The notes under the pieces: generated by a model
Told to the model about the DNA's origin: nothing
Database searches by the model: none
The model's input: the letters and a program-made list of their open reading frames with translations, nothing else
Assembly (NCBI RefSeq): GCF_003258355.1
Contig: NZ_QKPO01000003.1
Span: 310,001 to 374,000 of the forward strand
Source of the DNA: Confluentibacter sediminis
GTDB lineage: Bacteria; Bacteroidota; Bacteroidia; Flavobacteriales; Flavobacteriaceae
Reading direction: 5' to 3'
Length of the DNA stretch: 64,000 nt
Made by a program: the position numbers and the translations under genes
Shown here: one piece after another, positions 1 through 8,945 of the stretch
Layout: the number at the start of each line of letters is the position of its first letter
How positions within the stretch are numbered: the stretch's first letter is position 1

Positions 1-1673
1 GCTCCAAATCTTTTTGAAAAATCACGCCCGTCTTTTACCTTCCAACCAATTGTTTTACCATAATTATAATTAACACTTCCAATATGAAAATTCCCCATCA
101 AATTAGAATCTTTTCCATCCCAATCAAAACCACCAAAAATCATCCATTCATTAGTTATTAAATTCTGAGATTCTGCAATGTCTATGATTGCTCCATTATT
201 AATTAATGTTTCCCTGATAGCTTCTATATCTCGATGTGTTTCTTTCGTAGTTGAAACAGTAATCAATGCATTTTTATCATAACCCATGGGTCTGTTTTCT
301 GCATGTTTTATTTGCTGAAACACCACAATGGTTCCAATAATTAATATAATGGAAACTGTAAATTGAGATACCACTAATACTTGTCTAGGCAGTAATGCCT
401 TTTGTCCTGTTTTAAAAACCCCTTTTAGCACCTCAACAACTTTAAAAGAAGATAAATAAAGTGCTGGATATAAACCAGCTAAAGTGCCTATAAATAAACT
501 GTAAAAGATTCCAAAAACCCAAAATATTAAATTGCTCCAAGGCATAGTAATATGAGAATTCATAATGCTATTAAAATAAGGCAGCATTAGGAATACTAAT
601 AAGGTAGAAAAAATAAACGCAATGATAGACACTAAAATAGATTCACTAAAAAATTGACTTATTAATTGATATCTATTAGAGCCTATAGCTTTGCGTACTC
701 CTACTTCTTTAGCTCTTTTCTCTGAACGCGCCGTACTCAAGTTTATAAAATTAATACAAGCTAAAAGCAATACAAAAAAACCAATAATACCAAATAACCA
801 TACATCATCGATGCGGCCACCAACATTCACTCCATTTTCAAACTCACTATACAAATGCCATTTAGACATGGGATGTAAAAAAACTTTTGGATTGTAATCT
901 CTTTTAACATCTTCTGTACCATTATCTATTATTATATTTTCAATTTTAGAAGACACTTTATCAATATTGGTGTTTTCAGAAAGTTGTACATAGGTTCGTG
1001 TATTTCCTCCTGCAAACCAAGGATTCGAACTTTCCAATAGTTCTTTAACATACCAATTTTGACTTACATATAAAGCCCATGGTAAAATAAATCCTAGCTC
1101 TTTAAATGAAGAACTCTTTGGTAAATCTTTATAAACGCCTGTAACCTTAACATCATTTTCATCATTTAACCTTAAAGTTTTCCCCATGGGGTCTTGATTT
1201 CCAAAAATAATTTCTGAAACCGATTGAGATAATAAGATTGAATTCATTTCTTTTAAACCATTTCGTGAACCTCTAACCATATTAAGACTAAGCATTTCTG
1301 CAATTTCGGGTTCAAAATAACTTCCCTTATTAACAAATATCTTACCTTCAAAATCTAAGTTTTGTTCCGAATTCCATGTGCCTTGTGCCGTATATTTAAA
1401 ATCACTACCAAATTTGTTTCGTAAACCCTCACTCATAATTGTAGCAACAGATTCCCATGTATCAGTAACGCCATTAAGTGTTTGATGATGCATGACTTGA
1501 GCGATCCTATCATAATTATCATGATTCTTATTAAACGACAACTCACTATAAATCCAAAGGCCAATAATTAGTGCTACCGCCATACCAACCGCAAGACCAC
1601 CAATATTAATCACACTAAGGACTTTATGCTTCCATAAATTCCGCCACGCTATTTTAAAATAATTCCTTAGCAT
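1..1673 (-). CDS. FtsX/MacB-like ABC transporter permease, C-terminus cut by window start
   Basis: Partial inner-membrane permease of the MacB/FtsX type. The frame is open from ATG at 1673 to base 1, giving about 557 of an expected ~800 residues. It starts with the array's signature MLRNYFKIAWRNLWKHK and a first membrane helix. The visible part then covers the first periplasmic (MacB_PCD-like) domain, three helices with the conserved TARSEKRAKEVG cytoplasmic stretch, a fifth helix, and the start of the second periplasmic domain, ending around GRDFSKRFG. The next upstream gene of the array ends 11 bp before this start. Its closest relative in the window is that neighbour (1685-4087): both have IAQV followed by a similar NG-containing loop, and a shared RNGL-E-NSI-LS stretch, so the two look like a recent duplicate pair. 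Membrane topology is inferred from hydrophobicity. The substrate is unknown. Confidence 0.9.
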   Translation of the reverse strand, partial: MLRNYFKIAWRNLWKHKVLSVINIGGLAVGMAVALIIGLWIYSELSFNKNHDNYDRIAQVMHHQTLNGVTDTWESVATIMSEGLRNKFGSDFKYTAQGTWNSEQNLDFEGKIFVNKGSYFEPEIAEMLSLNMVRGSRNGLKEMNSILLSQSVSEIIFGNQDPMGKTLRLNDENDVKVTGVYKDLPKSSSFKELGFILPWALYVSQNWYVKELLESSNPWFAGGNTRTYVQLSENTNIDKVSSKIENIIIDNGTEDVKRDYNPKVFLHPMSKWHLYSEFENGVNVGGRIDDVWLFGIIGFFVLLLACINFINLSTARSEKRAKEVGVRKAIGSNRYQLISQFFSESILVSIIAFIFSTLLVFLMLPYFNSIMNSHITMPWSNLIFWVFGIFYSLFIGTLAGLYPALYLSSFKVVEVLKGVFKTGQKALLPRQVLVVSQFTVSIILIIGTIVVFQQIKHAENRPMGYDKNALITVSTTKETHRDIEAIRETLINNGAIIDIAESQNLITNEWMIFGGFDWDGKDSNLMGNFHIGSVNYNYGKTIGWKVKDGRDFSKRFG

Positions 1674-1684
1674 AATTTTTATTT

Positions 1685-4087
1685 TTATTCGGTTCTTAAA
1701 CTTTTTATAGGATTAGCTGTTGCCGCTTTAATAGACTGAAAACTGATGGTGATGATGGTGATACTAATAGCGCCTGCCCCAGCCAATAAGAAAATCCACC
1801 AAGAGATATCGGTTCTGTAAGTGAACTTTTGAATCCATTGATTCATAAAATAATAGGCTAATGGCGATGCGATAGCTATTGAAATAACCACCAATACTAA
1901 AAAATCTTTAGATAATAACTTCCATAGATTTAGTATGGACGCACCTAGTACTTTTCTAACACCAATTTCTTTGGTACGTTGCTCTGCCACAAAAGACGCC
2001 AGACCAAATAAGCCCAAACAACTAATCAAGATGGCTAATGCAGTAAATACACTTGCTAAACTAGCCACACGTTCTTCCGAGGCAAATTTTTGGGCATATT
2101 GTGCATCTATAAATTCATACTCAAAAGGTAAACCAGGGAAATTCTTTTTAAACACCTTTTCTATAGTTTCTAAATTAGTACTAACACTTCTGTCAGGGTT
2201 CATCCTTAAATTATAATAACTAGAAGCCTGATATTTATCAATAACATACAAGGTTTGTTTTGATGGCTCGTAAGGCGACTGCATCACCATATCTTCTACA
2301 ACGCCTATAATTTTTAGAGGTGGATCTGGATCATCTTCATTAGAATCCCTCATTAATTTTCCAATTGGATTTTTTAGTCCCATATACTCTACAGCCGTTT
2401 TATTTAAAATGACTGCACTTGAATCTGTTGGAAATTTTATTGAAAAATCTCTACCTTCAACAAATGCTAATCCTAAGGTTTTAGCGTATTCTGGAGACAC
2501 CATAATAAAGGCAAAATCATCCTGAAACCCAATCGGTTTTCCTTCCCATGTATAGCCCCCATTATTAGACCAAACATCTGTTAAAGGACTACTTGAAGTC
2601 GCCATGTTAACCACCGCTCCAGAAGTTATAAATTCATTCCGCATAAAATCTGTTTTTCCATAAAAATCTGGACTATTTGTAGGTATTTGAATGAGTCCTT
2701 CTTTATTGTAACCAACCGGTCTATTTTTAGTGTATTGTATTTGTTTCATTACCAGAATAGTTCCAATGATTAATATTATTGAAACCGTAAACTGGGTAAC
2801 AACCAAAACTTTTCTTGGCAAAGCAGCTAGCTTCCCTGCCTTAAAAGTTCCTTTAAGTACTTTCACTGGATTAAATGATGATAAATACAAAGCTGGGTAA
2901 CTCCCTGAAAGTAGAGATGTGAACAATATAAAACCTAGAGATAACATCCAAAACTGACTATTAGTCCAAGGCAATATAATTTCTTTACTTGCTAATGTAT
3001 TGAACCCTTTAAGAGAAATCATTACTAAAATTAAAGCAGCTATATAGGCAACACTTACTGTAAAAAGAGACTCGCCTAAAAATTGGCGTATAAGCTGAGA
3101 CCTATTGGAACCAATAGATTTTCTAATCCCCACCTCTTTAGCTCTTTTTTCAGATCTTGCTGTAGATAAATTCATAAAATTTATGCATGCCAATAAGAGC
3201 ACAAACACACCCACAATGCCAAACAACCAAACATATTCTATACGCCCGCCAGATTGTACTCCATTTTCAAAATTGGAACGTAAATACCAATCGTTCATAG
3301 GCAATAATAAAATTTTAGGATTATATGCTTTTTGGTCATCAGGGGCGGCATTCATTTTTGCTAGTCTAATAGTTTTATCAACCTGTTCCATAGTCGTATT
3401 ATCAGCTATTTGAACAAACATTTGAAAAGACCCATTACCCCATTGATCGGCTGCATTTTTAATCCATTCTGCTGAATTCACATACAATTTCCATGGCGTC
3501 ATATAGTTCAAATCGTGAAACGAATTGTTTTTTGGTATATCTTCATAAACAGCTGTTACCTGCATATCATGTTCACTATTTAATTTAATTGTTTTCCCAA
3601 TAGGATCAGTATCACCAAATATTGCTTTAGCAGTGGATGCCGATAACATAATAGAATTTAACTCAGCCAATCCATTTCTAACACCTTTTACAATTTTTAA
3701 ATTCAGCATATCAATAGCACCTTCTTGGATAAAACTACCAGAACTGGATATTTTTATGTCTTTATACTCAAGGTAACCCGCGGTATTCCAGGAGGACATG
3801 ACAATATGCTTAAAATTATCATTATACTTATTTCTAAGTTCCATTTCTAAAGGTCTTGGAAGTGCGTTATAAGTTAGATTTTCCCCATTATACGTTAAGG
3901 ATTGATATACTTGTGCTATACCTTTTTTGTTAGAAAAGTAGTCGTTGAAGCTTAACTCATCATGTACCCAAAGTCCAATCATCACGGCAACGGCCATACC
4001 AATGGACAAACCAAATATGTTGATGAAAGAATACACCTTATGCTTCCATAAATTCCGCCACGCTATTTTGAAATAATTCTTAATCAT
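1685..4087 (-). CDS. FtsX/MacB-like ABC transporter permease (8-TM type)
   Basis: Inner-membrane permease subunit, 800 residues, without an ATPase domain. Hydrophobic segments are visible near residues 18-41, 283-303, 340-360, 378-400 and 426-446, with three more in the last 120 residues. That gives a 4+4 helix plan with two large periplasmic domains (about 45-280 and 450-670). Conserved cytoplasmic motifs are TARSEKRAKEVGIRK in the first half and EQRTKEIGVRKVLGAS in the second, and the protein ends NPIKSLRTE. Canonical MacB/LolC-type subunits have four helices and dimerise. An eight-helix protein could be a fused pseudo-dimer, which is inference. It lies 28 bp from its upstream neighbour in a same-strand array and presumably uses the ATPase at 18721-19407. 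Confidence 0.93.
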   Translation of the reverse strand: MIKNYFKIAWRNLWKHKVYSFINIFGLSIGMAVAVMIGLWVHDELSFNDYFSNKKGIAQVYQSLTYNGENLTYNALPRPLEMELRNKYNDNFKHIVMSSWNTAGYLEYKDIKISSSGSFIQEGAIDMLNLKIVKGVRNGLAELNSIMLSASTAKAIFGDTDPIGKTIKLNSEHDMQVTAVYEDIPKNNSFHDLNYMTPWKLYVNSAEWIKNAADQWGNGSFQMFVQIADNTTMEQVDKTIRLAKMNAAPDDQKAYNPKILLLPMNDWYLRSNFENGVQSGGRIEYVWLFGIVGVFVLLLACINFMNLSTARSEKRAKEVGIRKSIGSNRSQLIRQFLGESLFTVSVAYIAALILVMISLKGFNTLASKEIILPWTNSQFWMLSLGFILFTSLLSGSYPALYLSSFNPVKVLKGTFKAGKLAALPRKVLVVTQFTVSIILIIGTILVMKQIQYTKNRPVGYNKEGLIQIPTNSPDFYGKTDFMRNEFITSGAVVNMATSSSPLTDVWSNNGGYTWEGKPIGFQDDFAFIMVSPEYAKTLGLAFVEGRDFSIKFPTDSSAVILNKTAVEYMGLKNPIGKLMRDSNEDDPDPPLKIIGVVEDMVMQSPYEPSKQTLYVIDKYQASSYYNLRMNPDRSVSTNLETIEKVFKKNFPGLPFEYEFIDAQYAQKFASEERVASLASVFTALAILISCLGLFGLASFVAEQRTKEIGVRKVLGASILNLWKLLSKDFLVLVVISIAIASPLAYYFMNQWIQKFTYRTDISWWIFLLAGAGAISITIITISFQSIKAATANPIKSLRTE

Positions 4088-4115
4088 GATTTTGATGTTT
4101 TTTTGATTGATGATA

Positions 4116-6515
4116 TTATTCTGTTCTCAAACTTTTTACAGGATTGGCAAGGGCTACTTTAAGTGCTTGAAAACTTACCGTTAACAAAGCCACTAAAATG
4201 ACAAGTACCATAACACTAACAAAAATTTGCCAACCAAACATAATACGATAAGGATAACTCTCAAGCCATTTATTAGCAACTAACCACCCCAATGGCATAG
4301 CAATAACCAAAGCAATGGAAACCAATTTTATAAAGTCTCTGGAAACAATACCCAATATATTATTTACCGAAGCGCCCAACACTTTGCGGATACCAATTTC
4401 TTTGGCACGTTTTTCAACAGACAATACTGTTAAACCAAACAAACCTATACAAGAAATAAAAATGGTAAGTACCGCTCCAAAAAGCACTATTTGTTTCCAT
4501 TTGGCCTCGGCTTGATAATTTCTTTTATTAACCTCGTCCATAAATGTATGATTGTAAGGTGTTAATGGGAATGTTTCTTTAAAAGCTGATTCTATAAAAC
4601 TTAAAGTTTCTGATACGTTTCCCGGCTTAATTTTAATAAGTGCTTTCCCAAAACTATTGTCTGGATGCATGGTGAACAATTGAGGTTGAATCAATTGGTT
4701 TAAGGAAGAAAAATGATAGTCCTTCACAACACCTATTACCGTATATTTACCATCCTCCCCTGTACCAAGTTTTACAATTTGTCCTAAAGGGTTTTGCCAT
4801 CCTGCCTTTTTTACGAATGACTCATTAACTAATGCAGAATGAGCTGCATCTGAAGCATATAACGAAGAAAAATTTCTGCCTGAAACAACATTTATATTCA
4901 AAGTAGGTATATAGGATTCACTCACATTTTCATAAGCAAAGCCAAAACGTTCATCACCATTTACTACACCTGAAGTACCCATATAACCGGCATTTTTGCC
5001 AGCTACTTCCACAATATTAGGGTTAGACATTAATTTAGATTTGAACAAACTAAATTGATCTGTAGTCATGCCATATTTTTGTACTTCAACAATGTTTGAA
5101 TCGTCGTACCCTAAATCATAATTGGTTAAAAAACTGAACTGTTTGTAAATAACAAACGTGCCCACAATTAAAAAAGACGCCAATGTAAATTGTAGTACTA
5201 CTAAGGATTTTTGCAAATAATTTTTCCCCTTTAATACAAATCGACTATAGAGCGTATCTACGGGTTTATATTTAGACAAGATCAAGGCTGGATAAAAGCC
5301 AGCCAATAAAGTTGTAACAATAAACAACGTAACAAATCCCAAAAGTAATTTCGTATCAAATAAATAGGAAATGGCCAGTACTTTGTTGGAAAGATCATTA
5401 AAAACGGGTAAAATTAACTGCACCAAAAGTACAGCCAAAGCGAAAGCCATAAAGCAAAGCAAAAAGGACTCTCCCAAAAACTGAACAATTAATTGTTTTC
5501 TATCGCCTCCAACCACTTTACGAATCCCAATTTCCTTGGAGCGTCTTACCGACCTTGCCACTGTGAGATTCACAAAATTAATACAAGCTATAAGCAATAC
5601 AAACAAGGCTATGGCTGATAAAATATAAGAATACATGGGGTTACTACCATCCCTAAGTCCATTTTGAGCTGGCAATTCTTTATTCAAATGCATATCTGTA
5701 AATGGTTGTAAAGAGTATGTAGGCAATATGGCAAAATTTTTATCCCCATATTTTTCGGCAAACATATTGGCTGTTTCCTTTGCCTGAGAAACAAATATGT
5801 TTTGAATTGTATTATTTACCGACTCTACCTTAACATTGGGTTTCACCGAAACAAACGTATTCAAAAAAATGCTGAACCAATTTTCATTATTTGCCAATGT
5901 TCCTTCTGGAACAGTCATTGGCAACAATATATCGAACTTAATGGAGGAGTTTTGGGGACAGCGTTTGGTGACAGCCGTAACAGCATAAGGTTCAAAATCC
6001 TCTCCTTCTTTAACCATTAAAGTTTCTCCAACCACCGAAGTTTTTCCAAAATATTTAATGGCCAGATCTTCAGAAATCACAACCGATTTAGGTTGTTGCA
6101 AACAGGTTTCTGGATTACCATAAAGCACAGGAAACGAAAACATGGAAAAAAAGTTAGGATCTACATTTAGTGGTTGTTCTGGAACAACATCGGTTCCCAA
6201 TTTAAAGTCCTTTGAAGCACCCTGAATGCGAACAAATTCATTGATTTCTGGTGTGTTTTCAGAAAAATAAGGCCCTTGTAAGTAGCCTGTATTTGGGTTT
6301 TTACCTTGTAACATCCCTGAGGAATATTCACTAACAACCCGATAAATATCATCAACATTGCTATGAAACTTATCGTAACTCACCTCATCTTTTACATAGA
6401 GCATGATAAGCATGGCACAGGCTAACCCTAAACTGAGACCCAAAATATTTATAAAGGCATACCCTTTACTTCTTAATATATTTCGCCACGCTATTTTGAA
6501 ATAATTTTTAAACAT
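4116..6515 (-). CDS. FtsX/MacB-like ABC transporter permease
   Basis: Permease subunit of 799 residues. It opens with MFKNYFKIAWRNILRSKGY and a helix containing ILGLSLGLACAMLIMLYV. The first-half loop reads SVRRSKEIGIRKVVGGDRK and the second-half loop EKRAKEIGIRKVLGASV, with the terminal NPVKSLRTE. Its periplasmic domains differ clearly from those of its neighbours (for example SSGMLQGKNPNTGYLQGPYF after the first helix), whereas the membrane and cytoplasmic parts align easily. The gap to the next upstream gene is 31 bp. A separate transported ligand or partner is plausible but cannot be read from the sequence. Confidence 0.93.
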   Translation of the reverse strand: MFKNYFKIAWRNILRSKGYAFINILGLSLGLACAMLIMLYVKDEVSYDKFHSNVDDIYRVVSEYSSGMLQGKNPNTGYLQGPYFSENTPEINEFVRIQGASKDFKLGTDVVPEQPLNVDPNFFSMFSFPVLYGNPETCLQQPKSVVISEDLAIKYFGKTSVVGETLMVKEGEDFEPYAVTAVTKRCPQNSSIKFDILLPMTVPEGTLANNENWFSIFLNTFVSVKPNVKVESVNNTIQNIFVSQAKETANMFAEKYGDKNFAILPTYSLQPFTDMHLNKELPAQNGLRDGSNPMYSYILSAIALFVLLIACINFVNLTVARSVRRSKEIGIRKVVGGDRKQLIVQFLGESFLLCFMAFALAVLLVQLILPVFNDLSNKVLAISYLFDTKLLLGFVTLFIVTTLLAGFYPALILSKYKPVDTLYSRFVLKGKNYLQKSLVVLQFTLASFLIVGTFVIYKQFSFLTNYDLGYDDSNIVEVQKYGMTTDQFSLFKSKLMSNPNIVEVAGKNAGYMGTSGVVNGDERFGFAYENVSESYIPTLNINVVSGRNFSSLYASDAAHSALVNESFVKKAGWQNPLGQIVKLGTGEDGKYTVIGVVKDYHFSSLNQLIQPQLFTMHPDNSFGKALIKIKPGNVSETLSFIESAFKETFPLTPYNHTFMDEVNKRNYQAEAKWKQIVLFGAVLTIFISCIGLFGLTVLSVEKRAKEIGIRKVLGASVNNILGIVSRDFIKLVSIALVIAMPLGWLVANKWLESYPYRIMFGWQIFVSVMVLVILVALLTVSFQALKVALANPVKSLRTE

Positions 6516-6546
6516 ATTTTGAAGTTTTATAGATTGATAATGATCT

Positions 6547-8916
6547 TTATTCCGTTCTTAAACTTTTCACGGGGTTTGCTATAGCTGCCCGTATGGATTG
6601 ATAGCTTACGGTAATCATGGATACTAAAATCGATACCCCTCCTGCTAATGCAAAAACCCACCATTCCATATCTATACGATACGTGTATTTTTGAAGCCAA
6701 TTTTCCATAGCCCACCATGCAATAGGAGAGGCTATTAATAATGAAATAACTACTAATTTTAAAAAGTCTAAAGACAATAAGGTTGTTATATTGGCTACAG
6801 ATGCTCCTAAAACCTTGCGAACACCAATTTCCTTTATTCTATTCTCTGCCATATAGGATGCCAACCCAAATAAACCAAGACATGAAATAAAAATGGTTAA
6901 TGCTGAAAACAGACCTGCCAGTGTACCAATACGTTTTTCTTCTTGAAATTTCAAAGCATAGTCCGTATCTACAAATTCAAAATCAAATGGGAATTCTGGA
7001 TTATATTTTTTGAAAATAGCCTCTGCTAATCCTATATTTTTTGAGATGGCATTGGCTGGATTCAATTTTAAGTGTAGAACACCAAACCAAGATTTGGGTC
7101 CCATTATAGCCAATTGTTGTACTTTATCATAGGGAGATTCATAAATAAAATCTTTGATAACCCCCACAACTCGCCATGTTTCGCCATCAGCACGAACCGA
7201 AGCACCTATAGGGTGTTCCAACCGCATTATTTTTACCGCTGTTTCATTAAGTACCATGGCCGTAGAATCTGTAGAATATTTATAAATGTCAATATCCCTT
7301 CCTGCAACTAAATTGGCACCCATGGTTTTAACAAAATCGGCATCGGAGGCCATTCTTACAAAATCTGTTTTAGAATCCCCTTCATTGCTGCCATCCCATT
7401 CCCAACCCCAACCATCACTATAACGGGTCGTTATTGGACTCATAGATTTAGTAACGGAAATAGCGGCACCACTATTTAGCAATTCATTTCTTATGACACT
7501 GTAATGTTTATCTATGTCTCCCACTATATGCATATAAACCAGATTATCTTTATTATATCCTGAATCTCTGGACTGCGCGTGCTCTATTTGTTTTTTAATG
7601 GTAACCGTACAAATGATTAAAGCTATGGCAAAAGTAAATTGCAATACCACCAGTACTTTTCGAGGTGTTACCAAGGTATTACCCGACTTAAAAGTTTGCT
7701 TAAGCACTTTTATGGGTTTAAATGCAGACAAATAAAATGCTGGATAACTACCCGCTAATATCCCTGTAAACAAAATAAATAATAAAGCAACTAACCAATA
7801 AACCACATGACCGTAGTCTACAAATAAGTCTTTTGCTACCAATCTATTAAAACCTGGCAGACTCAATTCCACAATACCAATGGCAATTACAAAAGCTAAG
7901 AATGATAGAATGATGCTTTCACTAATAAATTGAAACATTAAACTCTCTCTTCTAGCTCCTACTACCTTGCGTATCCCTACTTCACGAGCCCTTTTTTCGC
8001 TTCTGGCAGTACTCAAATTCATAAAGTTGATACATGCTATTAAAAGAATAAACACAGCGACTATAGCAAACAATTTTACAGTTTCAATCCTGCTTCCTAC
8101 ATATTTTCCATTTTCGGATTTTGAATATAGCCAAGTATCTTTTAAGGGCTGTGTAAATACTTCTATTGTTGATAGATCACCTGTATTCTTTGAGTGCTCT
8201 TTGGTAACATTTTTTATTTTTGAGTCGAATACATCTTGTTTCACACCTGGTTTGAGCATCACAAAACTTTTAATAGAATTATTTCCCCACCACTCATCGT
8301 CCCAACCAAGTACTTTCATATAACTCCATGGCAAAAGAAACTCAAAATCTAAACTGGTATTATTAGGCAAATCCTTTACAACACCCGTTACTGTGAAATT
8401 GTCCCGACCGACTATTTTTATAACTTTACCCATAGCTTCATCATTACCAAAAAGTTTTTTGGCAAGACTTTCTGTAATAACGATGTTATAAGTTTCATTA
8501 AGTGCAGTATTTATATTGCCTTCCTTAAAAGGAAAACTAAATAATTTTAAAAAACCAGGGTCTACAAATTTACCTTCCACATCGATACGCATATCTCCAA
8601 CAGCAAATAAGAATGGGCTAGAATTAACCCTTGTAAATTCCTCTACTTCTGGAAATTCTTCTTTTAAGGTTGGTGCCAAAATTTTTGGTGTCGTATTCCA
8701 CACCCATAATTCTCCATTAAAAGTATCGCGATTATTTAATGTATAAATACGTTCCAGATTTTTATGGAATCGGTCATGGCTCACTTCATTTTGAATCCAT
8801 AGCATAATGAGTATAGTACTTGCCATACCTATAGCTAGTCCTACAATATTAATAGAAGAAAAAACCTTGTTCTTCCATAAATTCCGCCACGCTATTTTAA
8901 AATAATTCTTGATCAT
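6547..8916 (-). CDS. FtsX/MacB-like ABC transporter permease
   Basis: Permease subunit of 789 residues, the shortest complete member of the left array. It starts MIKNYFKIAWRNLWKNKVF. The loop TARSEKRAREVGIRKVVGAR groups its first half with the 1685-4087 protein. The second half carries ENRIKEIGVRKVLGASV, and it ends NPVKSLRTE. The periplasmic domains are tryptophan-rich in places (SDGWGWEWDG in the second domain; DDEWWGNN in the first). The spacer to its upstream neighbour (8917-8945) is almost identical to those at 4088-4115 and 13800-13827. Confidence 0.93.
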   Translation of the reverse strand: MIKNYFKIAWRNLWKNKVFSSINIVGLAIGMASTILIMLWIQNEVSHDRFHKNLERIYTLNNRDTFNGELWVWNTTPKILAPTLKEEFPEVEEFTRVNSSPFLFAVGDMRIDVEGKFVDPGFLKLFSFPFKEGNINTALNETYNIVITESLAKKLFGNDEAMGKVIKIVGRDNFTVTGVVKDLPNNTSLDFEFLLPWSYMKVLGWDDEWWGNNSIKSFVMLKPGVKQDVFDSKIKNVTKEHSKNTGDLSTIEVFTQPLKDTWLYSKSENGKYVGSRIETVKLFAIVAVFILLIACINFMNLSTARSEKRAREVGIRKVVGARRESLMFQFISESIILSFLAFVIAIGIVELSLPGFNRLVAKDLFVDYGHVVYWLVALLFILFTGILAGSYPAFYLSAFKPIKVLKQTFKSGNTLVTPRKVLVVLQFTFAIALIICTVTIKKQIEHAQSRDSGYNKDNLVYMHIVGDIDKHYSVIRNELLNSGAAISVTKSMSPITTRYSDGWGWEWDGSNEGDSKTDFVRMASDADFVKTMGANLVAGRDIDIYKYSTDSTAMVLNETAVKIMRLEHPIGASVRADGETWRVVGVIKDFIYESPYDKVQQLAIMGPKSWFGVLHLKLNPANAISKNIGLAEAIFKKYNPEFPFDFEFVDTDYALKFQEEKRIGTLAGLFSALTIFISCLGLFGLASYMAENRIKEIGVRKVLGASVANITTLLSLDFLKLVVISLLIASPIAWWAMENWLQKYTYRIDMEWWVFALAGGVSILVSMITVSYQSIRAAIANPVKSLRTE

Positions 8917-8945
8917 GATTTGATGTTTTTTTGATTGATGATGAT